Source: Candidatus Poribacteria bacterium (lineage in GTDB: Bacteria; Poribacteria; WGA-4E; WGA-3G). Taken from it: a stretch of DNA of 64,000 nucleotides. The number at the start of each line of letters is the position of its first letter. Positions within the stretch are counted from its first letter, which is position 1. A program made the position numbers and the translations under genes. This document shows positions 17,511 to 26,674 of the stretch, piece after piece. The stretch covers positions 1 through 64,000 of the forward strand of contig JAAXHL010000063.1 of NCBI GenBank assembly GCA_012270865.1. The letters are read 5' to 3'. The notes beneath the pieces are model-generated. The model was not told where the DNA came from. It saw only the letters and a list, made by a program, of their open reading frames with translations, and did not search any database.

Positions 17511-20477
17511 TTAATCGTCTGATGAAGGCGTTTCAGAGATTGCGCCGACACGACAGATACGTTTATAGTCGCAGTAGCTGCAGGGTGCGGTTTTGTTGCG
17601 AGGCGTGATGGGGGCATCGCCGTCTTCTTCGGAGTCTACGAATGTTTCAACACGTGTGATGAGCGGAAATTTGCCGTTAGAAATACTGTCAACGTACTGT
17701 TGGACGTAGCCGCTGACACGTTCAAGCATCTCAGCAAAATATTCATCGGGTAACATTTGCTGTGTTTTTCGCTTCAGAATGTATGCTTCATTTCTATAAG
17801 ACTCTTTCCCAATAGCAAGTGTAATTCTACAATCGTTCAATCTAACTCTATGATACAAACCTGCCGCTGCTTCGTACTCGTCACCAAGCAGTTGCCTCGC
17901 GATTTCGAGATAGATAGACAATTGGAGTGCTCGACCCTCAAGAATATCTTTTATTCCAGGCGTTGAACTTCCACTTTTGTAGTCAATAACATTAAAAACA
18001 CCTTCACCTATATCAATGCGGTCAATTTTAGCGTTGAGGTGCACACCATCAATAGTGATAGACTCGGCGTGACTGAGGACAGAATCGGTTATACCCTGCC
18101 TACGACCAACGCCAACTTCAAAATAACGCGGGGTAGTGATTACATCATATTCTCGCTCCACCGCAAGCCACTGGTTTAGCGTGACTTTTAAGAGTGCTTT
18201 GTCTACTGTCCGAAAGAGATCATCAGACGCATCGTTGCTTATTATCATCTCATCTATAAGGTCAGTTAACTGCTGCTGTGCCTCTTCAAAGGCTTCTACA
18301 CCACACTGGCTAATAGCGGGTTGGTCTCGACGGTTATTATAGAATCGGACGAGAACATCGTGAACCATTATACCTTTTTCAAGGCTGGATAAACCTTCGG
18401 TATCCTCCTCATCTTTGCTGTCGAGTTCCAAGACTTGATCGGCAAAGTACTGGAACGGACACTTGGCATAGGTTTCCAACTCTGTGATGGAATAGGTCTG
18501 TTGCCCTCGTTTTTCTAAATCTGCACGACTTTCCGGAGATAGGGTTTCTGGCGTTAGCACACCTTCATAAGTAAGATATTCGTGCGTTTTTTCGCGGCTC
18601 TTTTCGACTTTAACGACATGATCTATTAACGGACGCATGCTCGTTAATCTATCGGGGAACGATTCATCGGGAGATGTCTCTGCTGTCCACATAAAGTTGC
18701 CGTAAGTGCTGAGGAAACCGGGAACACTGCCTTGGGTAGGATTGGCAGGCTCAATTGTTTCAACATTAGCAATCGCCTCTAATTGTCTGAGGAACGGGGA
18801 CGGAATCAGGTCTGCTTCACCTTCACGCTTCGGTATAAGGAGATAGAGTTGCTCGCGAAAGGATTTGAGGACACGATAGAACAAAAAGCGGTTATCGCGT
18901 AGCAGCTCGTCTTCATCTCGATACGGGACTTCTGGGAGGATTGGATCGGGACGATAATTTGCTGGGAATCGGCTCTCTACAAAGTCCCCTAAAAAGACGG
19001 TATCGAACGCCATGCTTCTGAGTTCACCGAGGGGTACAATCTTAACGGTTTCCGTCCTTGTTGTCGTTCTATTGCGATAGTATGTGTGTCTCGCAATGCG
19101 GAGGAGTTTGTCTATATATTCACTGAGCGGATATGATCTATCACTTTCCGATCTTAAGACGTTACAGAGTTCGGTAACAATTCTCTGGAATTGACGATAC
19201 GCCTCAACTTCGCCTTCAACAATTTCGCTATTTGTACCGAACATCGGGTTCAAAATATGTTGAACGACCTTTCCCTTTTTGAGTAACTTGTCAACATATT
19301 CCTGAAACTCGTTGGGTTGAAATGGACGTGTATCTGATGCCGGTTCGACCGCAGAGAAATAGGTATCGCCTAAAGGGGTGCGACCTGACGAGAGATGAGA
19401 AAAGATCGATTTAACGACTTCTGATTTTGTTATCGGTGTGCTATCTTCAAGTGAATAGGGGATGCCGTAAGCGGGAAAGGTTTCAGCGATGCGCTGTTGA
19501 TATTGTCCGATATTGTAGTAGGCGACACAAATGTCACTTAGTTTGCAATGTCCCTGTGAGACGCGTTTTTGGATCAGAGATGCAATCTGTTCAACTTCGT
19601 CGGACCTATCGGCGGGTCTCATCACTTTAATTTGAGATGTTGCGTTGGAATCGGTTCCCGAATTTGTGCTGCCGTTATCTGTGCGGAACAGGTTTTCAGC
19701 AAAATGTTGGTGGTGAACGGGGTCCCGTTCATAGTCAGGGTCGATAGTGGCTGTCGCATCCCTAAATTGTGAGACGAGATCCTTAATATTTTTATAAAGT
19801 GTTTCGTTCTCTGGAACATAGTCGGTACGAAACCACATCTCTATATCAGGTATTGTGGCGATGCGTTTTAATATCTTGGTGTTGGCTTCAGAGAGGACGG
19901 TGAACCCTTCAACAACAACGAGGTTGACTCCGCGAAATGCGTTTTGCATAAACGCCGAATCGAAATTGTTCGCAAGGTATAGGTATTTCCCCTGTTCGTC
20001 TATCCAACCGTCTTGAAGTTTAGTTTCGTAATTGTTATAAATGCATGCAAGGTCAACCTTGGTTGGATTGTCTGCCGTAATGTTCTTGGATGTTTCGCCA
20101 CGTTCCTTGAGGTGGTTAATTTTCTCTGCGACGAGTGAAAGCGTGCTGTCCGGTACAGAAATGTCTCGGTTGGGTCGAAATGCATCATAACGATAGGCGT
20201 TGGGATTGTTTAGTTGAGGGTTCGCGATTTCGTATAGCCAGAGGTTTTGTATTCCCTGTGAGATATATGTTCTCGCGGGACGGACTTGGTTGTATAACCG
20301 CTGCACGAAATTCACAATGGTGTACACACGCAAGTTGGGAACGGCGCGATTTGGATGATAGTCGACCAATTCGCGCTGACGTTTCAGGCGTGCGGCATCT
20401 GTCGGTACAATGACAACAAAAGTGTGCGCCTCATTGTTTTCGATGCGGGTTTTGAGGATATTTTCTATATTTTGCAT
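17511..20477 (-). CDS. AddB/RexB-like PD-(D/E)XK nuclease of recombination repair
   Basis: A 988-residue relative of the AddB subunit of AddAB. The N-terminal part is a degenerate helicase-like region (FVVIVPTDAARLKRQRELVD) and the middle resembles an inactive UvrD-like domain. The C-terminal RecB-family nuclease begins near YSITELETYAKCPFQYFADQ, with IDRIDIGEGVFNVIDYKSGS supplying the D..D-x-K core. Cysteines in KCPFQYF and CSYCDYKRIC match the Fe-S-staple arrangement of AddB. No AddA helicase gene adjoins it. It follows metG by 27 bases and is probably co-transcribed. Confidence 0.8.
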   Translation of the reverse strand: MQNIENILKTRIENNEAHTFVVIVPTDAARLKRQRELVDYHPNRAVPNLRVYTIVNFVQRLYNQVRPARTYISQGIQNLWLYEIANPQLNNPNAYRYDAFRPNRDISVPDSTLSLVAEKINHLKERGETSKNITADNPTKVDLACIYNNYETKLQDGWIDEQGKYLYLANNFDSAFMQNAFRGVNLVVVEGFTVLSEANTKILKRIATIPDIEMWFRTDYVPENETLYKNIKDLVSQFRDATATIDPDYERDPVHHQHFAENLFRTDNGSTNSGTDSNATSQIKVMRPADRSDEVEQIASLIQKRVSQGHCKLSDICVAYYNIGQYQQRIAETFPAYGIPYSLEDSTPITKSEVVKSIFSHLSSGRTPLGDTYFSAVEPASDTRPFQPNEFQEYVDKLLKKGKVVQHILNPMFGTNSEIVEGEVEAYRQFQRIVTELCNVLRSESDRSYPLSEYIDKLLRIARHTYYRNRTTTRTETVKIVPLGELRSMAFDTVFLGDFVESRFPANYRPDPILPEVPYRDEDELLRDNRFLFYRVLKSFREQLYLLIPKREGEADLIPSPFLRQLEAIANVETIEPANPTQGSVPGFLSTYGNFMWTAETSPDESFPDRLTSMRPLIDHVVKVEKSREKTHEYLTYEGVLTPETLSPESRADLEKRGQQTYSITELETYAKCPFQYFADQVLELDSKDEEDTEGLSSLEKGIMVHDVLVRFYNNRRDQPAISQCGVEAFEEAQQQLTDLIDEMIISNDASDDLFRTVDKALLKVTLNQWLAVEREYDVITTPRYFEVGVGRRQGITDSVLSHAESITIDGVHLNAKIDRIDIGEGVFNVIDYKSGSSTPGIKDILEGRALQLSIYLEIARQLLGDEYEAAAGLYHRVRLNDCRITLAIGKESYRNEAYILKRKTQQMLPDEYFAEMLERVSGYVQQYVDSISNGKFPLITRVETFVDSEEDGDAPITPRNKTAPCSYCDYKRICRVGAISETPSSDD

Positions 20478-20504
20478 TTTATTTCGGCACGTAGTGTGTA
20501 CTTG

Positions 20505-22400
20505 TTACCTTACTTGTGTTCCGAGGGGCATATCTTCTTCAAGAGATGCAAGAACAACGGAGTCGCCACTTCCTGCGAGGATCATACCTTGTGATTCGAT
20601 ACCGCGGATGGTTGCGGGTTCTAAATTCGCGACGACGATTACCTGTTTGCCGATAAGCACTTCTGGTGTGTAATGTTCGGCAATCCCGGCGACGACCTGC
20701 CGTTTTTCGGTGCCGAGGTCTACCTGTAATTTGAGGAGTCGGTCAGCATCTTCAACGGGTTCAGCAGCGAGGACACGTGCGACGCGCAAGTCAAGTTTCT
20801 GGAAGTCGGCAAAGGAGACCAACTCGGTTGTTTTTGGTTCCTGCTTCTGTTTCGGTTTGGCTGTCGCTTTCGGTTGTGGTTGTTTCTGTTTTTTAGTATC
20901 AACGCGCGGGAAAATAGGTTCGCCTCTGCTGACAGTTAAACCTACCGGTAAACGTCCCCATTCTGCGACGGTATCAAATTCCGATAGACCGATCTGTTTC
21001 TGAATCTTCTCGGCGGTTTCAGGAATGAAAGGTGAAATCAGCACAGAGATAAACCGGAGTGCTTCTAAACTGTTGTAGAGGATTGTCCCCATTCTGGACT
21101 TAGTTTCCGGTTTCGCGAGCGTCCAGACTTCGGTCTGTTGGATATAGCGATTGATGCGTCGGACGAACTCCCAAATCGTTTCTAATGCAGTATCAAAGGC
21201 GAAGGCTTTTATGTGTTCATCCAATTTATCTACCGTTGCCTGCGCCATCTGTTTGATTTCGTTGTCGAATTCGCCGGGTGTTGTCGGTTCGGGGGTTCCG
21301 TCAAAGTTTTTGTTGACCAGACCGAGGACGCGGTTGAGGAGGTTACCGAGGTCGTTGGCGAGATCGGCGTTGTAGCGTGCGTGTAAACGCGCGGGTCGGT
21401 AGTCGCCATCGTTCCCGAAACTAAATTCGCGGAGTAGGTAATAACGGAACGCATCGACCCCGTAAGTAGCGATATCGCCGTCCATATCAATGAAAATACC
21501 CCGTGTCTTACTCAGTGCTTCGCCGTCTTTTGTTAGCCAACCGTGCCCGACGATATGTTTAGGAAGCGGTAAGTTCGCAGCCATCAGCATTGCGGGCCAA
21601 AGCAGGGCATGAAAACGGGTGATGTCTTTTCCCATTATATGAACATCAGCGGGCCAAAAGGTTTGGTACTGCTCGCTCTCTGTTTCATAACCGAGAGCAG
21701 TAATATAATTACTTAAAGCCTCTATCCAGATATATATGATATGCTCAGGATCAAATGGGAACGGAATCCCCCAGGATAGGGAGGCACGGGAAATACTTAC
21801 ATCTTGTAATCCAGATTTCAGAAAGTTTAATAGTTCATTGCGCCGCGCTGCGGGATAGACGAAATCCGGATTTTCGTCGATATGCGCGAGTAAACGATCT
21901 TGATACTTGGAGAGTCTAAAAAAATAATTCTCCTCTTCTAACCATTGCAGTGGCAGTTTATGCGTAGGACAGATTTTTTCGTCCGTTAGTTCTTTCTCAG
22001 AAAAGAACTCCTCACACGAGAGACAGTAATATCCTTCGTACTTCCCTTTATAAACGTCACCGTTGTCATAGAGTACATTAAGGAATTTTTGCGCGCCGCG
22101 CTTGTGTAAATCGCTGGTTGTACGGAAAAAGATGTCGTGCGAGATGTTCAGGCGTTCCCACAGTTTAACGAAAGTTGGCGCGATCTTATCGCAATACGCT
22201 TGTGGTGAGAGCCCTTCCGCTTCGGCAGCATTATACACATTGGCAGCGTGTTCATCAACGCCGGTAAGAAAACAGACTTCACTCCCTTTGAGGCGGTGAT
22301 ATCGCGCTAAGACATCGGCAGCAATAGTGGTATAGGCGTTTCCTGCATGCGGTTCACTGTTAGGATAGTAGATTGGCGTGGTGACGTAAAATGTGCTCAT
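20505..22400 (-). CDS. metG: Methionyl-tRNA synthetase
   Basis: Class I synthetase (631 residues) that charges tRNA-Met. The HIGH-type motif appears as PHAGN in PIYYPNSEPHAGNAYTT and the KMSKS-type motif as ALSKTRG. A single zinc knuckle (CLSCEEFF...CPTHKL, residues 124-146) marks the MetRS type with one metal site. The C-terminal 105 residues (FADFQKLDLRVARVLAAEPV) are the Trbp111/EMAP-like tRNA-binding domain, joined by a Lys/Gln/Pro-rich linker. A perfect promoter lies just upstream even though holB precedes it on the same strand. Confidence 0.96.
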   Translation of the reverse strand: MSTFYVTTPIYYPNSEPHAGNAYTTIAADVLARYHRLKGSEVCFLTGVDEHAANVYNAAEAEGLSPQAYCDKIAPTFVKLWERLNISHDIFFRTTSDLHKRGAQKFLNVLYDNGDVYKGKYEGYYCLSCEEFFSEKELTDEKICPTHKLPLQWLEEENYFFRLSKYQDRLLAHIDENPDFVYPAARRNELLNFLKSGLQDVSISRASLSWGIPFPFDPEHIIYIWIEALSNYITALGYETESEQYQTFWPADVHIMGKDITRFHALLWPAMLMAANLPLPKHIVGHGWLTKDGEALSKTRGIFIDMDGDIATYGVDAFRYYLLREFSFGNDGDYRPARLHARYNADLANDLGNLLNRVLGLVNKNFDGTPEPTTPGEFDNEIKQMAQATVDKLDEHIKAFAFDTALETIWEFVRRINRYIQQTEVWTLAKPETKSRMGTILYNSLEALRFISVLISPFIPETAEKIQKQIGLSEFDTVAEWGRLPVGLTVSRGEPIFPRVDTKKQKQPQPKATAKPKQKQEPKTTELVSFADFQKLDLRVARVLAAEPVEDADRLLKLQVDLGTEKRQVVAGIAEHYTPEVLIGKQVIVVANLEPATIRGIESQGMILAGSGDSVVLASLEEDMPLGTQVR

Positions 22401-22449
22401 TGCGTTTTTTCTGGACCCCAGTTAGATAGAATTGATTCGTACGCTAAAA

Positions 22450-22478
22450 ATTATACCACGAGAAGTGCTGTTTGTCAA
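22450..22478 (-). promoter_or_regulatory. Consensus sigma-70 promoter of metG
   Basis: Minus strand: TTGACA (22478-22473), 17-base spacer, TATAAT (22455-22450). Both hexamers are perfect. It lies in the 104-base gap between holB and metG. Confidence 0.8.
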
Positions 22479-22504
22479 TTTCTGTTCTCGACTATCAGTC
22501 ATGG

Positions 22505-23461
22505 TCATTTGAGCAGCTTCAAACACATCACCTCTAAAGCCAAAGTAGCGTTCGTGTTGGTGTTTTCGATGAGAGATTTGGTGTCAAGGACGGTCTGGAT
22601 GGCTTGTTGTATACGGAGCCGAGAGTAGTGTGGTGCAATGGATTGGAGTTCTGTAATGGAGTGGATATGTGTTATTAATTCGATGGGCGCGCCTTGTTGT
22701 AAAAAGAGTAGGTCGCGATACCAGATGACTAACTCGCCTAAAGTTTCGGGGTTGTTTTTGAAGTGTTCGGCAAGCCTGAAAGCGGCTAACGGGTCTGTCT
22801 CTATGAGAATTTCCGGTACTTTTTGGGTGTGTATATCGCCCTTTTCGATGAGCGTGCGTGCTGCCCCGATTGCGCCATCCGCTGTTATCGCGAGTGCCGT
22901 CGCCTGTTCCGGTGCTACCGAAAACTGTTCGACCAAGATTTTGGCTAATTCTTGTGTCGGCATCGGGTGAAATTGGAGGATTTGACATCGGGAGCGCGTG
23001 GTCGGTAGCAATGCTCGCATGTTCGATGTCAAAAGGATTAGAACGGAGGCTGCAGGCGGTTCCTCAAGCGTCTTGAGCAGGCAGTTCTCTGCCTCGTCAT
23101 TCATGCGTTCCACATCTGCCAAGATGTAGATTTTCCGACTCGCTTCAAGCGGTTCATAGATAATCTGTTTTTGTAACTCTCGGATTTGTCCTATCTTTAG
23201 TGTACTCCCATCAGGCCGTATGAGCTGTAGGTCCGGATGGTTGCCGGAATCCATTTTCCGACAGGCGAGACAGGTTCCGCACGCCGTAGGTGGCTGTGTC
23301 TCTTGCTGGCAAAAGATGAGTTGTGCGAAATAACGTGCGACCGTCTCTTTTCCGACACCCGTCGGTCCGACGAAGAGATAGGCACCAGCGATCCGATCCG
23401 ATGCCACGGTATGTTCGAGTTGTTCAATAATTTGTTCGTGTCCGATGATTGGATTTTTCAT
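22505..23461 (-). CDS. holB: DNA polymerase III delta-prime clamp-loader subunit
   Basis: A 318-residue AAA+ subunit of the replicative clamp loader. P-loop GPTGVGKETVAR is at about residues 33-44. The zinc module CGTCLACRKMDSGNHPD follows, then YILADVERMNDEAENCLLKT with the Walker B/sensor region. The conserved SRC motif appears as TTRSRCQIL. It starts 20 bases after tmk, the usual tmk-holB arrangement, so the two are probably one transcript. Confidence 0.92.
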   Translation of the reverse strand: MKNPIIGHEQIIEQLEHTVASDRIAGAYLFVGPTGVGKETVARYFAQLIFCQQETQPPTACGTCLACRKMDSGNHPDLQLIRPDGSTLKIGQIRELQKQIIYEPLEASRKIYILADVERMNDEAENCLLKTLEEPPAASVLILLTSNMRALLPTTRSRCQILQFHPMPTQELAKILVEQFSVAPEQATALAITADGAIGAARTLIEKGDIHTQKVPEILIETDPLAAFRLAEHFKNNPETLGELVIWYRDLLFLQQGAPIELITHIHSITELQSIAPHYSRLRIQQAIQTVLDTKSLIENTNTNATLALEVMCLKLLK

Positions 23462-23481
23462 TTTTCTTCTGAGATATACCC

Positions 23482-24129
23482 CTACCCTGATAGATATTTG
23501 TGATACTCGGCTAAAAGTGCTGCATGGACGGCATCAGGAGCCTGGGTTGCATCTATTAGTTTGACGCGGTCTGGGTCTGCTTTCGCAGCGGATAGGTAGC
23601 CTTCACGGACTTTTCTATGTAAGTCCAGAGGTTCTCTATCCAAACGGTTGCGATGCGTTTCCCCGCGCTGCTGTCTCTTTAAGCCGATCTCTGGTGGTAG
23701 GTCAAGGATAAAGGTGATGTCCGGGGTCAAGCCGCCGGTAGCAACGTGATTCAATTGATGAATCAAGTCAAGATCAATGCCGCCGCGATACCCTTGGTAA
23801 GCTACGGTAGCATCAATAAACCTGTCACAGATGACGATTTGGTTCGTCTCTAATGCGGGACGTATGAGTTCTTCTACGTGTTGGGCACGTGCTGCAGCCA
23901 TCAATAGGAGTTCCGTCATCGGTGTTATTCTGTCGGATGTCAGAAAGAGTTCACGAATCCCCTCAGCAACAAGTGTCCCACCGGGTTCACGCGTGAGGAC
24001 AACATCTGGACCGAGAGATGCCGCCAAGCGTTGTGCCTGTGTGGTTTTGCCTGCACCTTCTACACCTTCAATCGTAATAAAAATTCCGTTTTTTAATTTT
24101 TCCTTGCGGATGGACGACGTGGGTTTCAT
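23482..24129 (-). CDS. tmk: Thymidylate kinase
   Basis: A 215-residue enzyme phosphorylating dTMP to dTDP. It has the P-loop GVEGAGKTTQAQRL, the DR-type motif in CDRFIDATVAYQGYRGG, and an arginine-bearing lid (RQQRGETHRNRLDREP). The start at 24129 is supported by AAAGG eight bases upstream. Unusually, the N-terminal residues SIRKEKLKNG are encoded by the dispersed leader motif (CCGCAAGGAAAAATTAAAAAA) that elsewhere sits just before start codons. The element therefore seems to have been absorbed into the coding region. Confidence 0.94.
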   Translation of the reverse strand: MKPTSSIRKEKLKNGIFITIEGVEGAGKTTQAQRLAASLGPDVVLTREPGGTLVAEGIRELFLTSDRITPMTELLLMAAARAQHVEELIRPALETNQIVICDRFIDATVAYQGYRGGIDLDLIHQLNHVATGGLTPDITFILDLPPEIGLKRQQRGETHRNRLDREPLDLHRKVREGYLSAAKADPDRVKLIDATQAPDAVHAALLAEYHKYLSG

Positions 24130-24154
24130 GTGTGAATGCCTTTCTTAACGCATA

Positions 24155-25171
24155 TCAGATAAAAAGCACCCACATCGGATTTTTACCGACTGCGTAGGTG
24201 GTAAGTGGCGACAATTCACCGCTCTGACGGTTGATACGGTAGGTGGCGAGTTTGCCAGACCCTTGACCGCCGACAAAAAGGAAGTTGCCTGCCCCATCAA
24301 TGTTAAAAACGCGGGGTGTCGGTTCGGTCAACTGATGCCCGATAGCACTGAGTTTACCGGTCTCTTCATCGATTGCGAATCCTGCGATGCTATCGTGCCC
24401 GCGATTGGAGACATAGAGAAATTCCCCCTGTGGGTCGATGTGGATTTGCGCACAAGTGTTATCCTCCTCAAAATCCGCGGGAAGGGTTGAGAGGTCTTCC
24501 TGTAGGTCCGCTAAGATGCCGGGATGTTCTCCTTCTTCTTCAAGTGCGTATGCCGAGACGCTCGATCCATTTTCGTTTGAGAAATAGAGGATCGGTTTGC
24601 TCGGATGGAAACAGAAATGCCGAGGTCCGATCGGTGCACCCGGATTAAGATTCCCTATAATATTCTGTGTGAGCATACCTGTCTTTTCATCGAAATGGAA
24701 CTGATAGATGGCGTTTCGAGGGTTCGTGTGCGGTACGAAGGCGTATCGGTTCGTGGCATCGGTCTCGACGCAGTGGGCACGTATATCGGTTTCGACCGTC
24801 TGAATCGGATCGCCTTGGACGGTTTTATCCTCGCCGATCGCGTGGACGGTAACCTTGCCTGCGCCGTAATAGGCGGAGAGCAGAAAATTGCCGGTTTTGT
24901 CCGTAGCGATATAACAGGTGTCGGCATCGAGATGGACGGTTCGCAGATGTGAGAGATGTTTCGTCTCTTCATCAATACGGAAAGTTGCGATTTCACGGCT
25001 CGATCGCAGCCCGGCATATAGGTAGTTACCGCACGGCGAGAGTGCTAACGGACCGGGAGAACCGGTGACGCTAATGTTTTCCTGAAGTTCGATGCCGCCG
25101 TTAGCAGCATCAAACGTATAGATAGCGATTCTGTTTTCTCCTGCTATGGAGAGATAGACATGCGTTTGCAT
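24155..25171 (-). CDS. Lactonase, seven-bladed beta-propeller (YbhE/6-phosphogluconolactonase type)
   Basis: About 338 residues with the family pattern VYLSIAGENRIAIYTFDAA, GNFLLSAYYGAGKVTVHAI, GPRHFCFHPSKPILYFSNE and GEFLYVSNRGHDSIAGFAID. Such enzymes hydrolyse 6-phosphogluconolactone or related lactones. The ATG at 25171 is chosen because the RBS-bearing leader motif ends directly before it; a longer frame from 25267 would translate the leader. No glucose-6-phosphate dehydrogenase gene is near, so the substrate is uncertain. Confidence 0.85.
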   Translation of the reverse strand: MQTHVYLSIAGENRIAIYTFDAANGGIELQENISVTGSPGPLALSPCGNYLYAGLRSSREIATFRIDEETKHLSHLRTVHLDADTCYIATDKTGNFLLSAYYGAGKVTVHAIGEDKTVQGDPIQTVETDIRAHCVETDATNRYAFVPHTNPRNAIYQFHFDEKTGMLTQNIIGNLNPGAPIGPRHFCFHPSKPILYFSNENGSSVSAYALEEEGEHPGILADLQEDLSTLPADFEEDNTCAQIHIDPQGEFLYVSNRGHDSIAGFAIDEETGKLSAIGHQLTEPTPRVFNIDGAGNFLFVGGQGSGKLATYRINRQSGELSPLTTYAVGKNPMWVLFI

Positions 25172-25183
25172 TTTTTTAATTTT

Positions 25184-25478
25184 CCTTGCGGTTCGTTGAA
25201 GTGGATTTGACCTTTGACGTTCCTCTCCCTTTATCTGAAGAAATGCCCAACCAAAAAACCCCTCCATTTCATTACGGGCTATGCGCGCATTAAAACTTCG
25301 TCGGTGTACCGGAAAGGGAGGAACACCGTTCCTTGCGGTTCGTTGAAGTGGATTTGACCTTTGACGTTCCTCTCCCTTTATCTGAAGAAATGCCCAACCA
25401 AAAACCCTCTATTTCATTACGGGCTATGCGCGCATTAAAACTTCGTCGGTGTAGCGGAAGGACAGGAACACCGCTCCC
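25184..25478. repeat. Two tandem copies of a 147-bp leader element
   Basis: The stretch beginning CCTTGCGGTTCGTTGAAGTG at 25184 is repeated at 25331 with only a few changes, a period of 147 bases. Each copy contains TTTCATTACGGGCTATGCGC. On the minus strand the copy nearest the lactonase gene supplies its Shine-Dalgarno sequence. Related but diverged sequence lies upstream of folC (34.54-34.62 kb) and hppA (33.0-33.18 kb). Confidence 0.85.
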
Positions 25479-25484
25479 TTTTTT

Positions 25485-26672
25485 CTACGTCGGATTAAAA
25501 AAAACACCAGCGGCACCCATACCACCGCCGACACACATCGTTACCATGCCGTATTCGTGATTCTGTCTGCGCATCTCATTCATCAGGCTCACGGTGAGTT
25601 TTGTGCCTGTGCAACCGAGCGGATGTCCGAGTGCAACAGCGCCACCGTTGACGTTCACCTTTTCAGGAGGCAGTTGTGCCTCTCGAATGACAGCGAGTGC
25701 CTGTACAGCAAAAGCTTCGTTGAGTTCTATGACATCCATATCGTTCAAAGTTAACCCTGCTGCCGCGAGTGCCTTCGGAATCGCAGGGACCGGTCCGATT
25801 CCCATGATTTCCGGTGGGACACCGGCTGTGGCGTAACTGACAAAATGTGCTATCGGATTGTAACCCTCTGTCTTCGCTCGTGCTTCGGACATTAGGACGA
25901 CAGCGGCGGCACCGTCGCTCATCTGAGAGGCGTTGCCAGCCGTCACTGTGCCGTCCATAAGAAAAACAGGTTTAAGGGATGCTAACGCCTCTGGTGAAGT
26001 GTCGCGGCGCGGTCCTTCATCGGTATCAAAGACAGAGTTCACGGTTTCAGAAGTCCCTGCCGAATTGAGGGTCGTCTCTTTTACTTTCAACGGGACAATT
26101 TCTTCACAGAATCTGCCTGCTTCAATCGCGGTGATCGCCTTTCGGTGACTTTGGTATGCGTAAGCGTCCTGATCCGTGCGAGATATACTATATTTTCGTG
26201 CCAGATTTTCGGCAGTCAACCCCATACTGAGATAAGTATCCGGTGCGTGTTCTATGAGTTCGGGGTTCGGTGAGAGATTGGCACCGAACGGTACCTGACT
26301 CATGCTCTCTACACCGCCAGCGACGACGATCTCGGCACGTCCAGATAGGATCCGTTCGGCACCCATTGCGATTGTCTCTAAACCGGATGCACAGAAACGG
26401 TTAATCGTCATAGCAGGCACAGAGACGGGGAATCCTGCGCGTAAACTGGCGATACGCGCGACGTTGTACCCCTGCGGACCTTCATGTGTGGCACACCCGA
26501 TGATAACATCGTCAATCGCTGCCAAGTCGAGTTGCGGGAGTCGTTCAACTGCATCGCGGAGTACAGTGGCGGCGAGTTCATCTGGACGTGTATTTTTCAG
26601 CGTGCCTTTTCCTGCCCTTCCGACGGCTGTTCGCACTGCGGATACGATAACCACGATCGGTGTCGCTTGCAT
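25485..26672 (-). CDS. Acetyl-CoA acyltransferase (thiolase)
   Basis: A 395-residue thiolase of the FadA type, cleaving 3-ketoacyl-CoA with CoA in beta-oxidation or condensing acetyl-CoA. The nucleophilic Cys is in [14 protein letters not shown] (near residue 90). The catalytic His is in [14 protein letters not shown] and the second Cys in [13 protein letters not shown]. It starts two bases after the enoyl-CoA hydratase gene, so the pair is co-transcribed and points to fatty-acid degradation. No acyl-CoA dehydrogenase gene is adjacent. Confidence 0.93.
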   Translation of the reverse strand: MQATPIVVIVSAVRTAVGRAGKGTLKNTRPDELAATVLRDAVERLPQLDLAAIDDVIIGCATHEGPQGYNVARIASLRAGFPVSVPAMTINRFCASGLETIAMGAERILSGRAEIVVAGGVESMSQVPFGANLSPNPELIEHAPDTYLSMGLTAENLARKYSISRTDQDAYAYQSHRKAITAIEAGRFCEEIVPLKVKETTLNSAGTSETVNSVFDTDEGPRRDTSPEALASLKPVFLMDGTVTAGNASQMSDGAAAVVLMSEARAKTEGYNPIAHFVSYATAGVPPEIMGIGPVPAIPKALAAAGLTLNDMDVIELNEAFAVQALAVIREAQLPPEKVNVNGGAVALGHPLGCTGTKLTVSLMNEMRRQNHEYGMVTMCVGGGMGAAGVFFNPT

Positions 26673-26674
26673 TA

